Of a stretch of DNA of 64,000 nucleotides, positions 38,773 to 47,406 are shown piece by piece. The DNA lies in NCBI RefSeq assembly GCF_001757105.1, contig NZ_MDHN01000014.1, positions 1 through 64,000 on the forward strand. The letters are read 5' to 3'. Under the pieces are notes generated by a model that made no database searches, was not told the origin of the DNA, and saw only the letters and a program-made list of their open reading frames with translations. The translations under genes and the position numbers were made by a program. Source of the DNA: Alteromonas confluentis. Its GTDB lineage: Bacteria; Pseudomonadota; Gammaproteobacteria; Enterobacterales; Alteromonadaceae. The first letter of the stretch is position 1; each line of letters begins with the position of its first letter.

Positions 38773-40107
38773 TTACAGAACCGAACGAGTAAACATCAGG
38801 AAGATAACCACCGGACAGACGAACTTCACATACCAGGGCCAGATTTTCCAGAACACACTATGTTCCGCTTCCGCAAAGCCGTCTTTTAGCTCTTCGAGAA
38901 TGGCATTTCTTCGCCATACCCAACCCGCGAAAATACACAGAACCAAACCAAGCAACGGCTGGCTGTACTCAGTGGTGGCGGTGATCACCAATACAAACAA
39001 AGCGTCGAAATTGAGAATAATGGTACAACTGGAAACAAAAATAATTGCCGCCATGATCCACACCGCGGTACTGCGTTTTTTCTTATGGTTTTCTACCAAA
39101 TAAGCAACGGGTACTTCCAGCATAGAAATAGAAGAGGTTAACGAAGCAATCACCATCAGTGCAAAGAATGCGATGGATACGTATATGCCTACGGTGCCGA
39201 TGGTGTTAAATAATGCCGGTAATACGGTAAAAATTAGTTGGTCGCCGTCTATAAGCGCGCCGTCTGCATTAAAGATTTCTACGCCGTTATTTAATGCAAC
39301 GTACATTGCAGGAATGATCAGCATACCGGCAATGATAGCCACGCCGATATCTACCAGTGCAACCCACATACCGATGGAAGGCAGGTTTTCTTTCTTCGAA
39401 ACATAAGAGCCGTAAACCAGCATGGTACCGACGCCCAAAGACATAGAGAAGAACGCTTGGCCCATGGCACTTATAAGCAAGTCTGGATCCGTCACGCGGC
39501 TAAAGTCTGGCAACAGGTACGCTGCCCATCCTTCACCTGCACCGGGTTGCAGACTCACATAAACGATCAACGCAAGAATGATAACCACCAGTGACGGCAT
39601 TAAACGCACTGACCATTTTTCAATCCCGGATTTCACACCACCCAAAACGATGCCCGCCGTCATAATCATGAAACAGAGGCAAAATAGAATATTTCTGGAA
39701 GTAGAGAATTCCGTGATCCACGGTGACAGGTCGTTTAGCCCAAGCGCGCGAACAATGCCGTCTAAGAAAAATGACAACATCCAACCGCCCACAATGGCAT
39801 AGAAAGCAAGAATGCCGGAAACAGTCAAACAGCCCCATAGGCCAGTTAGCGTTCCTGTGACGTTACCGGATATTTTTGTTAGCGCATCGACCATATTGGA
39901 CCGGGTAGAACGACCAATGATCAACTCTGCCATGAGTACCGGATAAGCCAATACGAAGGCCAGTAGCAGGTACACTAATACAAATGCGGCGCCACCGTTG
40001 GTCGCAACTTGTGTAGGAAAGCCCCATATATTTCCCAGTCCCACCGCTGATCCAGCTGCAGCCAGAACGAAGCCTATCCGTGATGAAAATTCACCTCGCG
40101 TTGCCAT
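38773..40107 (-). CDS. Sodium-dependent transporter, NSS (SNF) family
   Basis: 444 residues with 11-12 hydrophobic segments. The first helix region GFVLAAAGSAVGLGNIWGFP followed by TQVATNGGAAFVLVYLLLAF is the NSS signature (unwound TM1 that binds substrate and Na+). TM6/8 regions QAFFSMSLGVGTMLVYGSYV and FFALMVIASLTSSISMLEVP agree. LeuT-type members import amino acids with Na+ and Cl-; the substrate here is not readable. It is the first gene of a likely NSS-nhaC transcript, pairing Na+-driven uptake with Na+ extrusion. Confidence 0.92.
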   Translation of the reverse strand: MATRGEFSSRIGFVLAAAGSAVGLGNIWGFPTQVATNGGAAFVLVYLLLAFVLAYPVLMAELIIGRSTRSNMVDALTKISGNVTGTLTGLWGCLTVSGILAFYAIVGGWMLSFFLDGIVRALGLNDLSPWITEFSTSRNILFCLCFMIMTAGIVLGGVKSGIEKWSVRLMPSLVVIILALIVYVSLQPGAGEGWAAYLLPDFSRVTDPDLLISAMGQAFFSMSLGVGTMLVYGSYVSKKENLPSIGMWVALVDIGVAIIAGMLIIPAMYVALNNGVEIFNADGALIDGDQLIFTVLPALFNTIGTVGIYVSIAFFALMVIASLTSSISMLEVPVAYLVENHKKKRSTAVWIMAAIIFVSSCTIILNFDALFVLVITATTEYSQPLLGLVLCIFAGWVWRRNAILEELKDGFAEAEHSVFWKIWPWYVKFVCPVVIFLMFTRSVL

Positions 40108-40163
40108 GGATGTTTCCCTTTATTATTGTTGTAGTGTTTTATTTTTCTTATAGACACAAAAAA

Positions 40164-40187
40164 GGGGCTGGCCTTGGCACCAGCCCC
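40164..40187. terminator. Terminator after prc
   Basis: GGGGCTGG/CCAGCCCC stem with an eight-base loop. On the minus strand it is followed by TTTTTTG; it lies 14 bases past the prc stop. Confidence 0.88.
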
Positions 40188-40200
40188 TGTAGTCTTGATA

Positions 40201-42252
40201 TTATTGCGTTTTTTGTTGATGAATTGCGTACTTACCGGTATCCAGCATATCGTAAGTGATATTTGCTGCTTCATCGAGGAACGGATCCAGTTCTTCTAAA
40301 TCTTCAGGTAAGTCGTCTAAAGATTCCACCGGCTCTTTGCCCATTCGTGCTAAGCGCTCATTGGCACGCTTCAAATCGTGCTCGCGCGCTTCGTCTTTTT
40401 TCGCTTCGCGCTCGGACTTCACAAGAGAGATAAATTCTTTGTCTTTATTCTTCTTGTACTCATCAATATCTTCAGCAAGATAAATGAACTCGGGATCTTT
40501 CATCACCCGGGCGCTGTGCTTGGCGGCCAATACATCCAGTGCACTTTGGCTATCTCCAAAAGTGGTGTAATTAGCACGGTCGATACTGTCCCACGGTAAC
40601 GCGTTTTCTTCCTGACTTTCTCCCCAGTCAGCCGGATCGATAGGTGACGGGTACTTAATGTCTGGTACAACACCTTTATGCTGCGTACTGCCGCCATCAA
40701 TACGGTAGAATTTCGCAATGGTGAACTGAACGCTGCCGAGTGGATTTTCATAAAGGTCGTAAATCCGGCCTAAGCCACGATGCTGCTGAACCGTACCTTT
40801 ACCAAAGGTTTGTTCACCCACAATTAAAGCACGACTGTAATCTTGCATGGCTGCCGCGAAAATCTCAGACGCAGATGCGCTGTAACGGTCAACCAGAACT
40901 GTCAGCGGCCCATCGTAGGTAACCAGCCCGTCAGTATCGCGATTAACACTTACCTTGCCTTCACCGTAGCGAATTTGTACAACCGGACCTTTTTCAATGA
41001 ATAAACCGGTCAATAAGGTTGCTTCGGTAAGTGAACCACCACCGTTACCACGTAAATCAACAATGATGCCTTTAACGTCTTGGGCTTTCAGCGTATCCAG
41101 CTCTTTTTTCACATCAACGCTAAGGTTGTTGTAGAAACTGGGAATCGTAATAACCCCTAATTTCTCGCCCGCATATGGCCCTGTTTCAGGCTCATAAACT
41201 TCACCTTTCGCAGCGCGGTCTTCCAATTTAATCTTGTCGCGCGTCATGCTGACAACCGCCATAGATTTACTGTCAGAAGCCCCTTTTTGAACCTGCAAAC
41301 GCACCGTGCTGCCTTTTGGCCCCTTAATCAAGTCAACGACTTCATCCAGACGCCAGCCAACAACATCGACGAATTCTTCATCATCTTGCGCCACGCCGAT
41401 GATTTTATCTTCTGGCTTCAGTGCATTCGATTTGTCAGCCGGGCCGCCTGGCACAATACTTTTAATTACCGTGAAATCATCTTCACTCTGCAGTACCGCA
41501 CCAATCCCTTCAAAAGACAGGTTCATTTCCATTTGGAAACGATCGGCGTTACGAGGGGAAAGGTAACTGGTGTGCGCTTCCACACTGCGAGCAAAAGAGT
41601 TCATGACGGTTTGGAACACGTCTTCACTTTCTGCTTGCTGTAAACGCTTAATTGCCCGCTGATATCGCTTGGTCAGTAAGTCTTTTGCTTCTTCCCAGGT
41701 TTTATCAGCCATGATCAGGTTCAGCGCGTCGTATTTAACACGCTGACGCCATAACTCGTTAAGCTCGGTTTCGTTTGCTGGCCAGCTGGCCTCTTCGCGA
41801 TCGTAATAAAACTTGTCGCCTTCTTTTTCAAAATCGAATTCTTCGTCAAGCAAGCTTAACGCATACTCGAATCGCTCTACCCGACGCTTGGCACTCACAT
41901 TGTACATGTCGTACGCAACCGACAAGTTGCCTCTTGCCAGCGCTTCATCAAATGCATCGCGATACTTTGCGAAATCATCAATATCAGACTGCAATAACAC
42001 TTGTTTGTTACTGTCGAGCGAGCGCAGGAAACGATCGTAGATTTTTTCAGAGAGGGCGTCATCCAACGCAATTTCCTTGTAATGCGCCCGTGTGAACAGT
42101 GCCCCTACCCGTTTTGCAGCAACGCTATGTTGCGTTTCCTGCTCCAGTACCGGCAGCGTATCGTCTGCCTGCTCTGTGGTGGTAGTGGCTCCAGCTCCCA
42201 CTCCTACGGTGAGGAATGCACTGGCAATGGAAATGCGAAGGAGTTCTTTCAT
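40201..42252 (-). CDS. prc: Tail-specific periplasmic protease Prc (Tsp)
   Basis: 683 residues. The signal peptide is KELLRISIASAFLTVGVGAG. An N-terminal helical domain is followed by a PDZ domain (LSFEGIGAVLQSEDDFTVIK, SIVPGGPADKSNALKPEDKI) and the S41 core, in which YSASASEIFAAAMQDYSRAL and EQTFGKGTVQQHRG supply the Ser-Lys catalytic pair. The C-terminal DUF3340-like helical region is highly charged. Prc trims C termini of periplasmic proteins, including penicillin-binding protein 3 and peptidoglycan endopeptidases. It lies 1 base from the proQ stop, the same proQ-prc order as in E. coli. Confidence 0.96.
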   Translation of the reverse strand: MKELLRISIASAFLTVGVGAGATTTTEQADDTLPVLEQETQHSVAAKRVGALFTRAHYKEIALDDALSEKIYDRFLRSLDSNKQVLLQSDIDDFAKYRDAFDEALARGNLSVAYDMYNVSAKRRVERFEYALSLLDEEFDFEKEGDKFYYDREEASWPANETELNELWRQRVKYDALNLIMADKTWEEAKDLLTKRYQRAIKRLQQAESEDVFQTVMNSFARSVEAHTSYLSPRNADRFQMEMNLSFEGIGAVLQSEDDFTVIKSIVPGGPADKSNALKPEDKIIGVAQDDEEFVDVVGWRLDEVVDLIKGPKGSTVRLQVQKGASDSKSMAVVSMTRDKIKLEDRAAKGEVYEPETGPYAGEKLGVITIPSFYNNLSVDVKKELDTLKAQDVKGIIVDLRGNGGGSLTEATLLTGLFIEKGPVVQIRYGEGKVSVNRDTDGLVTYDGPLTVLVDRYSASASEIFAAAMQDYSRALIVGEQTFGKGTVQQHRGLGRIYDLYENPLGSVQFTIAKFYRIDGGSTQHKGVVPDIKYPSPIDPADWGESQEENALPWDSIDRANYTTFGDSQSALDVLAAKHSARVMKDPEFIYLAEDIDEYKKNKDKEFISLVKSEREAKKDEAREHDLKRANERLARMGKEPVESLDDLPEDLEELDPFLDEAANITYDMLDTGKYAIHQQKTQ

Positions 42253-42253
42253 A

Positions 42254-42913
42254 TTACGACCTCTTGGTATTAGCCAAACGTAACGCGTCTGCGTTAACTT
42301 TCACCACCATGCCTGAATCGAGTTGAACGTGAATACCGTCTTTGGCTACTTCAGTGATAACTGCTGGCATTGGCGCTTTACCGAGTTTTACGGTAACCGC
42401 GGTGCCTGGCTGGCAATCTGCATCTGTTAATTTTGCAGGGGGTGTTCTAGTTGGTCTTTCAGAATTGGATTTAGTTCCCTTGTTCACCCGCGGCTGAGGC
42501 TTTTGGCCGTTTTCGCTACGTGGACGACGTTGGGGAGGTCGCTTATCGCCGGCTGGCTTTTGCTTAGCTTTGCGCTTTTCAGCCGCTTTCGCTTTGCTTT
42601 CATCCAACTGTTGTTTGGCGTGATCAGCGTGTTCCTGCTCAATCTGCGCGTCCTGATTACCATCGAGGTCGACACGATATGCGCCTTCCTTGATGCTGTG
42701 CAGATAGCGCCAGCTGTTAGTGTAATGGCGTAACGTTGAGCGCAATAGCGTTTTGCTTACGCGTTCTTCGTTTTCCAGGCGTGCAGCCAAATCCTGAAAA
42801 ATACCAATTTTCAGAGGTCGAGCTTCGCCCTCGGTGGAAAAACAGTTTGGAAAGGTTTCTGCCAGAAAGGCGATGACTTCTTTACTGTTTGCAAACTTCT
42901 CTGTGGATTCCAT
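42254..42913 (-). CDS. proQ: RNA chaperone ProQ
   Basis: 219 residues from the ATG at 42911-42913; a TTG codon lies directly upstream. The FinO-type RNA-binding domain fills the first 120 residues (EVIAFLAETFPNCFSTEGEA, LKIGIFQDLAARL, LRSTLRHYTNSWRYLHSIKE with GAYRVDLDG). A Lys/Arg/Gln-rich linker follows, then a Tudor-like end ADCQPGTAVTVKLGKAPMP. ProQ binds structured 3' ends of small RNAs and mRNAs and also affects ProP levels. It is coupled with prc downstream and follows the unknown 96-residue gene by 14 bases. Confidence 0.95.
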   Translation of the reverse strand: MESTEKFANSKEVIAFLAETFPNCFSTEGEARPLKIGIFQDLAARLENEERVSKTLLRSTLRHYTNSWRYLHSIKEGAYRVDLDGNQDAQIEQEHADHAKQQLDESKAKAAEKRKAKQKPAGDKRPPQRRPRSENGQKPQPRVNKGTKSNSERPTRTPPAKLTDADCQPGTAVTVKLGKAPMPAVITEVAKDGIHVQLDSGMVVKVNADALRLANTKRS

Positions 42914-42930
42914 CAATACTTTACGTGTGG

Positions 42931-43221
42931 TTAATAATCTTCTTCATTGTCAGCATCATCCCAAGTTGCCAGCGTGTGGTCAACCCAATCAAGCAATTCA
43001 TCGTCCTCAATGTCCAATAAATTGCCGGTTTGATGCCATGTTTCCCAAGTGTAGTGCAATAAACGCTCAAGCCACTGGGTATCAACGTCTTCGTCAGCAC
43101 GGTCGTAAATGCAGTGAAGAATAAAATTTATTCGTTCAGCAGCCTCTTCCGGCTCATCGAAATTGTCTTCCATGTCGGCTGGCGTTGCCAGTACAACATG
43201 AATGTCTACGTATTCTTTCAT
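42931..43221 (-). CDS. Conserved-context acidic protein of unknown function
   Basis: 96 residues, strongly acidic (the end reads LDWVDHTLATWDDADNEEDY) and rich in Trp. No known family was recognised. It is predicted mostly helical: EEAAERINFILHCIYDRADE and TQWLERLLHYTWETWHQTGN. Its start overlaps the fRMsr stop by 4 bases (ATGA) and it precedes proQ by 14 bases, so it is expressed with an oxidant-repair enzyme and an RNA chaperone. The tight placement supports a real gene; the function is open. Confidence 0.75.
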   Translation of the reverse strand: MKEYVDIHVVLATPADMEDNFDEPEEAAERINFILHCIYDRADEDVDTQWLERLLHYTWETWHQTGNLLDIEDDELLDWVDHTLATWDDADNEEDY

Positions 43222-43673
43222 TGCTGACTGTCCATTAATGCAGCAGCTAAGGCTTCCAGGCCGATTTTATCGTCTTCGTCAAAGCGGCTGTAAATTGGGC
43301 TGTCTATATCAAGAACGCCAATCAGTTCGTTATTCAACACCAGTGGAATCACGATTTCAGAGTTTGAGGCAGCGTCACAGGCAATGTGACCATCAAAAGC
43401 GTGAACATCTTCTACCAGTTGGGTGGTTCGCTCGGCCGCGGCAGTACCGCACACACCACGTCCCATGGGAATTCGAATACAAGCCGGTTGGCCCTGAAAC
43501 GGACCAAGTACCAGTTGTTCTTCTTTATAAAGATAAAAACCAGCCCAGTTCACGTTTTCCAAACGGTTAAACATGAGTGCACTGAGATTGGCCATATTCG
43601 CAATCAGGTCGGCTTCTCCGGCCATCAGGCCTTTAGCCTGGGCCAGTAATTCAGCGTAAAGCGTACTTTTCAA
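43218..43673 (-). CDS. msrC: Free methionine-(R)-sulfoxide reductase (GAF-domain fRMsr)
   Basis: 151 residues forming one GAF domain. Cys 65, 75 and 99 in PACIRIPMGRGVCGTAAA and HIACDAASNSEIVIPL have exactly the 10 and 24 spacing of E. coli MsrC (84, 94, 118), which uses them for catalysis and resolution. The sequence NVNWAGFYLYKEEQLVLGPF is typical of the start of the domain. The enzyme reduces free methionine R-sulfoxide in the cytoplasm with thioredoxin. It follows the SIMPL gene by 13 bases and overlaps the next gene. Confidence 0.94.
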   Translation of the reverse strand: MKSTLYAELLAQAKGLMAGEADLIANMANLSALMFNRLENVNWAGFYLYKEEQLVLGPFQGQPACIRIPMGRGVCGTAAAERTTQLVEDVHAFDGHIACDAASNSEIVIPLVLNNELIGVLDIDSPIYSRFDEDDKIGLEALAAALMDSQQ

Positions 43674-43686
43674 AAATTACCTCAAA

Positions 43687-44388
43687 TTATTCATCAATCG
43701 CAAAGCTTACGTTAACGCGGGCTTCGATCATTTGTTCTCCGGGCATCGCCGAAGAGAAATCAGCTTTAGCTGACATTTCCATTCTCATCACCGGCATAGG
43801 ATAGCTATTACCTGTTTCAGTTACCGACAATACCTTGCCAATTTTCACGCCTAGTTGGTCGGCCAACAGGCTAGCCCGTAATTTTGCGTCTTTAACAGCA
43901 TTTATCAAGGCCTTTTCATAGGCATTGTCCTGCTGGCTGGCGATAAATTCAAACCCTTGTATACGATCTATACCGCGGGATAAAGCACCGTCAATGATAC
44001 GATCATAATGATTTATATCCGTATCGGTTACCTGAATTTGTCTGCTAAGGACAAATCCTCGCTGTTCACGACCTTGTGACGTCGACTCGTAATAGGGATT
44101 CAGACTGATTTGCATCGATTGTACATGTTTCTCCTCTATACCTTCTTTGAGCAGAAATTTAAGTACCGATTGCATGTCATCCTGCATTTTAGTGTTCAGT
44201 TTGGATACCGTTTCACCTTTTTCTTCCATCACGAAAGTAATGGTATAGGCATCGGGCACAACGGCATAACTTCCGGTTCCGTTTACCTGAATAGCAGGTT
44301 CAGTCGTCTGGGCCTGGGCAATGGCCGAAGAAAGACACAGTGCAAGTGCTAAAGAAACAGGTTTGAGCACAGAAATGCGTTTGGTCAT
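43687..44388 (-). CDS. SIMPL-domain (DUF541) periplasmic protein
   Basis: 233 residues. The signal peptide ends around SSAIAQAQ. The SIMPL domain is shown by IQVNGTGSYAVVPDAYTITF at its start, LSRQIQVTDTDINHYDRIID in the middle and EKALINAVKDAKLRASLLAD near its end, the pattern of E. coli YggE. YggE-like proteins form oligomers in the periplasm and are linked to oxidative stress tolerance. Its place directly before msrC fits that role. Confidence 0.92.
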   Translation of the reverse strand: MTKRISVLKPVSLALALCLSSAIAQAQTTEPAIQVNGTGSYAVVPDAYTITFVMEEKGETVSKLNTKMQDDMQSVLKFLLKEGIEEKHVQSMQISLNPYYESTSQGREQRGFVLSRQIQVTDTDINHYDRIIDGALSRGIDRIQGFEFIASQQDNAYEKALINAVKDAKLRASLLADQLGVKIGKVLSVTETGNSYPMPVMRMEMSAKADFSSAMPGEQMIEARVNVSFAIDE

Positions 44389-44447
44389 AGTGAATTACCT
44401 TTTATTGAGAGAAGTCCTCATTATCACTACGTAAACTGAACACGGGC

Positions 44448-45677
44448 TTAACCGAAAAACCAGTAACTCACGACAATCGCTGCAAATATTCCGGCGAAAT
44501 CCGCAGCTAAGCAGCACGCAACGGCATAGCGAGCGTGTTTTATGCCCACTGCGCCTAAATAAACCGCCAGAACATAAAACGTGGTTTCCGTTGAACCTTG
44601 TAGCACTGACGCGAGGCGCCCCGAAAATGAATCTGCGCCATGGTGCTGCATGGTTTCAATCATCAGCGCCCGGGCACCGCTGCCACTCAATGGTTTCATG
44701 ATGGCCGTGGGCAAGGCATCTACAAAGCGGGCGTCGCCACCTACCGCAGTAACAGCCCAGGCAATACCTGTACTGACCATATCAAGAATGCCACTGGCCC
44801 GTAACATGCCGATGGCAATGAGCATGGCTAATAGAAAAGGGATTAAAGAAATAGCCACGTTAAAGCCTTTTTTCGCGCCATCGATAAATAATTCATAGGT
44901 ATTGAGATTGCGCTTCCATCCGGTAACAAGCACAACCACAATGAATAAAAACAGTAGAAAATTAGCAACAATGGCCGATTGTGAAGCCAGTTCACTGGCC
45001 GCCAAATTCGAGAAGTACACGATAACTGCACCCAGTAAACCAAACAGACCTACCAGATAAAAAAGTACGACACGATTAAATAGATTTACCCGCTGTACCA
45101 GGCTCGTGACAATTAATCCGGTTAGTGTGGACGCACTGGTTGCCAATAAAATTGGGATAAACACATCCGTAGGTTGCGCAGCGCCCTGCTCTGCCCGATA
45201 CAAAAATACCGCGATGGGAAACAGAGTGACTGATGAGGTATTCAGTACTAAGAAAAGGATCTGACTGTTTGTCAGGGTTTCCTTGTCTGTGGCCAATGAT
45301 TGCATGTCCTGCATGGCTTTTATGCCAAAGGGAGTGGCCGCATTGTCGAGCCCGAGTACATTGGCAGACATGTTCATGGTGATGCTTCCAAGCGCAGGAT
45401 GATTGCGAGGAATATCAGGCATAATGCGGCAAAGGAAAGGAGCCAGTACACGAGAAAATTTACTGATAAGGCCGGATTTCTCGGCCACTTCAAATATCCC
45501 CAGCCAAAACGCTAATACGCCGATAAGTCCAATGGCGATATCCACACTGAGCTGGGCCATACTGGTAACAGACTGCATGACATCCTGAAACCCACCAGGT
45601 GCATGGCCGAAAAAGGCTTGCCAGACAGTGGCGATAAATGCCAGAACGATAAATGAAAGCCAGATGCGATGAAGCAT
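44448..45677 (-). CDS. Nucleoside-recognition (Gate) domain membrane protein, fused SpmA/SpmB type
   Basis: 409 residues with about ten hydrophobic segments and two Gate domains. The first has MNMSANVLGLDNAATPFGIK with AMQDMQ and SSVTLFPIAVFLYR, as in SpmA. The second has DGAKKGFNVAISLIPFLLAM, LPTAIMKPLSGSGARALMIE and LQGSTETTFYVLAVYLGAVG, as in SpmB. Such fused proteins occur widely in non-sporulating bacteria; transport or gating of a nucleoside-like or other small solute is suspected. It is followed by the SIMPL gene after 59 bases and is divergent from the SatD-like gene. Confidence 0.88.
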   Translation of the reverse strand: MLHRIWLSFIVLAFIATVWQAFFGHAPGGFQDVMQSVTSMAQLSVDIAIGLIGVLAFWLGIFEVAEKSGLISKFSRVLAPFLCRIMPDIPRNHPALGSITMNMSANVLGLDNAATPFGIKAMQDMQSLATDKETLTNSQILFLVLNTSSVTLFPIAVFLYRAEQGAAQPTDVFIPILLATSASTLTGLIVTSLVQRVNLFNRVVLFYLVGLFGLLGAVIVYFSNLAASELASQSAIVANFLLFLFIVVVLVTGWKRNLNTYELFIDGAKKGFNVAISLIPFLLAMLIAIGMLRASGILDMVSTGIAWAVTAVGGDARFVDALPTAIMKPLSGSGARALMIETMQHHGADSFSGRLASVLQGSTETTFYVLAVYLGAVGIKHARYAVACCLAADFAGIFAAIVVSYWFFG

Positions 45678-45876
45678 AATCCCTTATTCTTGGTTTTTAG
45701 TGGTTTTATCTGGCAGTGTAACGGATCAGTACTGCTGATTTCGCCTACTTTTGCGGTTATTTTTGCCCTCAACGTCTTGGCGGCCCTTGATACCAGGCGA
45801 CGGTAATTTGTATTCACAACATTAAGTGATAACAATGGTTCCGTTCACCGTTAATCCGCACTTGCAAGCTCAGAGC

Positions 45877-45945
45877 CTTGCATTTAATAAAGCAAGGTTA
45901 TAGACTTGCATTTAATAAAGCAAGACTATAACCTTGCATTAAACC
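45877..45945. repeat. Tandem 28-bp repeats with internal palindrome (two full copies and a partial third)
   Basis: Copies start at 45877, 45905 and 45933. The first two share CTTGCATTTAATAAAGCAAG and differ in a few of the last eight bases; the third breaks off after CTTGCATTAAACC. Each copy is bounded by CTTGC and GCAAG, which form an inverted repeat. A separate CTTGCAAG lies at 45861-45868. The block ends 37 bases before the SatD-like start codon, where promoter elements would be, so it looks like an iterated protein-binding site. Confidence 0.85.
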
Positions 45946-45981
45946 CATCATTAGCCATGATGCTGTTACCCAGGAGGCGAA

Positions 45982-46614
45982 ATGATTGCTGTGCTGACCG
46001 GTGATTTAGTCGAATCGACCCGATTGTCATCGACACATTATACGCAAACCATCAATGCGCTCACCACGGTGCTAAATCACCTTCAAGAGCAAACAGGTTG
46101 TACCTATGAACTGTTTCGAGGTGATGGCTTTCAGGTTGTATTTCCCGACCCGAAGCACGCCATTCATGCGTTATTTACCATCAGACTCTATCTGAACAGC
46201 CAGATGAGCGAGGTTGCAGTAAACTGCACACAGGCCCTGGCGTATGGTGAAGGTACGCTGTTGGAATCAAGTCCCGGGACCTCTAACGGCGAAGCCTTTG
46301 TGTTATCAGGCCGAACCCTGGATAACACCCGAGGAGGAGAATTCAGGGTTATTTTAGCGCCAGGACAATCAGGCACAAAAGGTCAACAAACCGCGCTGGA
46401 CATCATGTGTAGTCAATTAAGCTACGTATTAAACCGGCTCAGTAAAAAACAAGCGGATCTGCTGTATCAATATTTGTCACAAAACTTCCCAACGCATCAA
46501 GTTCTGGCTGACAATAACAATACCTCAAGGCAGAATATCAGCGAGCGACTAAAATCGGCCGGTGGGGACTTACTGGCTCCCTTTATTGATTACATTAATG
46601 CACTAAAAGGATGA
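45982..46614 (+). CDS. SatD-family protein with class III cyclase-like N terminus and C-terminal HTH
   Basis: 210 residues with a strong site AGGAGG before the ATG. The N-terminal half resembles a nucleotidyl cyclase catalytic fold: AVLTGDLVESTRLSS followed about 40 residues later by LFRGDGFQVVFPDPKHAIHA, so Asp 8 and Asp 48 stand where class III cyclases bind two metals. Bases for substrate specificity are not evident and the enzyme activity is unproven. The C terminus (LADNNNTSRQNISERLKSAG) looks like a helix-turn-helix. SatD-like genes are commonly paired with DUF3307 genes, as here with a 6-base gap. It may be a nucleotide-sensing regulator that binds the upstream repeats. Confidence 0.82.
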   Translation: MIAVLTGDLVESTRLSSTHYTQTINALTTVLNHLQEQTGCTYELFRGDGFQVVFPDPKHAIHALFTIRLYLNSQMSEVAVNCTQALAYGEGTLLESSPGTSNGEAFVLSGRTLDNTRGGEFRVILAPGQSGTKGQQTALDIMCSQLSYVLNRLSKKQADLLYQYLSQNFPTHQVLADNNNTSRQNISERLKSAGGDLLAPFIDYINALKG

Positions 46615-46620
46615 GGCTTA

Positions 46621-47361
46621 ATGACGCTGTTTCTACTACTTATCGCCGCCCATTTTATCGGCGACTTTTATCTGCAACCAGACAACTGGATCAGTAGCCG
46701 AAACGACAAAGGCGTACGCTCTCCTGCCCTCTATTTACATGCCAGCGTTCATGCCATACTCGCTTTAGTGGCATTGTGGCTGGCTGATGTCACCCTTGAT
46801 CAAGCGCTAATGGCAGGCGGACTGATCACCGCCACGCACTTTATAATCGACTGGGCCAAAGCAGGCCGAACCAGTGTCATCGCATTTGTCATTGATCAAG
46901 TGGCACACATTGCAGTCATTGCCTTGGTAGCATTACTGCTTGAGGAAAAGCCGGTTTGGGATGTCATTACTCATACCGACGCCTATCTCACCAAAAACAA
47001 CCTGTTATACGTGCTTGGATACATCATCATTTTCAAACCCGCCAGTATTCTTATTGGACAGCTGTTGTCGACACACACCGAAAAACTAAAACAACAAAAT
47101 GAGCAAACACCAGAACAAAAAAGCCTGAGTAATGCGGGACGTTGGATAGGTTATGTGGAACGCCTGCTCGCACTCTCTTTTATTCTGGTAGATGAATTCA
47201 CAGGGTTGGGCTTTCTGGTGGCCACCAAAACCGTTTTCCGGGTGGGCGACCTCTCTCGCGAACGAGACATGCGACTCACGGAATACATGATGTTGGGTAC
47301 ATTATTGAGCTTTGCGGTGGCGTTAATTGTTGGCTGGCTGATTCTGGCATTGAAAGGATAA
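46621..47361 (+). CDS. DUF3307 integral membrane protein
   Basis: 246 residues. It begins LFLLLIAAHFIGDFYLQPDN, the conserved DUF3307 start, with SSRNDKG and LYLHASVHAILALVALWLAD next, and continues with five or six hydrophobic segments, among them THFIIDWAKAG, VIDQVAHIAVIALVALLLEE and LLSFAVALIVGWLILALKG. The His/Asp pairs in the first helices are conserved and may bind a metal or act catalytically. It is in one transcript with the SatD-like gene and ends at a strong terminator. No biochemical function is established. Confidence 0.88.
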   Translation: MTLFLLLIAAHFIGDFYLQPDNWISSRNDKGVRSPALYLHASVHAILALVALWLADVTLDQALMAGGLITATHFIIDWAKAGRTSVIAFVIDQVAHIAVIALVALLLEEKPVWDVITHTDAYLTKNNLLYVLGYIIIFKPASILIGQLLSTHTEKLKQQNEQTPEQKSLSNAGRWIGYVERLLALSFILVDEFTGLGFLVATKTVFRVGDLSRERDMRLTEYMMLGTLLSFAVALIVGWLILALKG

Positions 47362-47362
47362 A

Positions 47363-47385
47363 AAAAGCCGCTCAATGCGGCTTTT
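47363..47385. terminator. Terminator between the DUF3307 and aminotransferase genes
   Basis: AAAAGCCGC/GCGGCTTTT stem with loop TCAAT. It is placed between two convergent genes with A and T runs, so it can end both transcripts. Confidence 0.9.
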
Positions 47386-47406
47386 CAAGAGTGTTTGTCA
47401 TCGAAC

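Noticed and set aside
45877-45945. Possible CRISPR array
   Set aside because: The units are directly adjacent with no spacers, only two and a half copies exist, and no cas gene is present.
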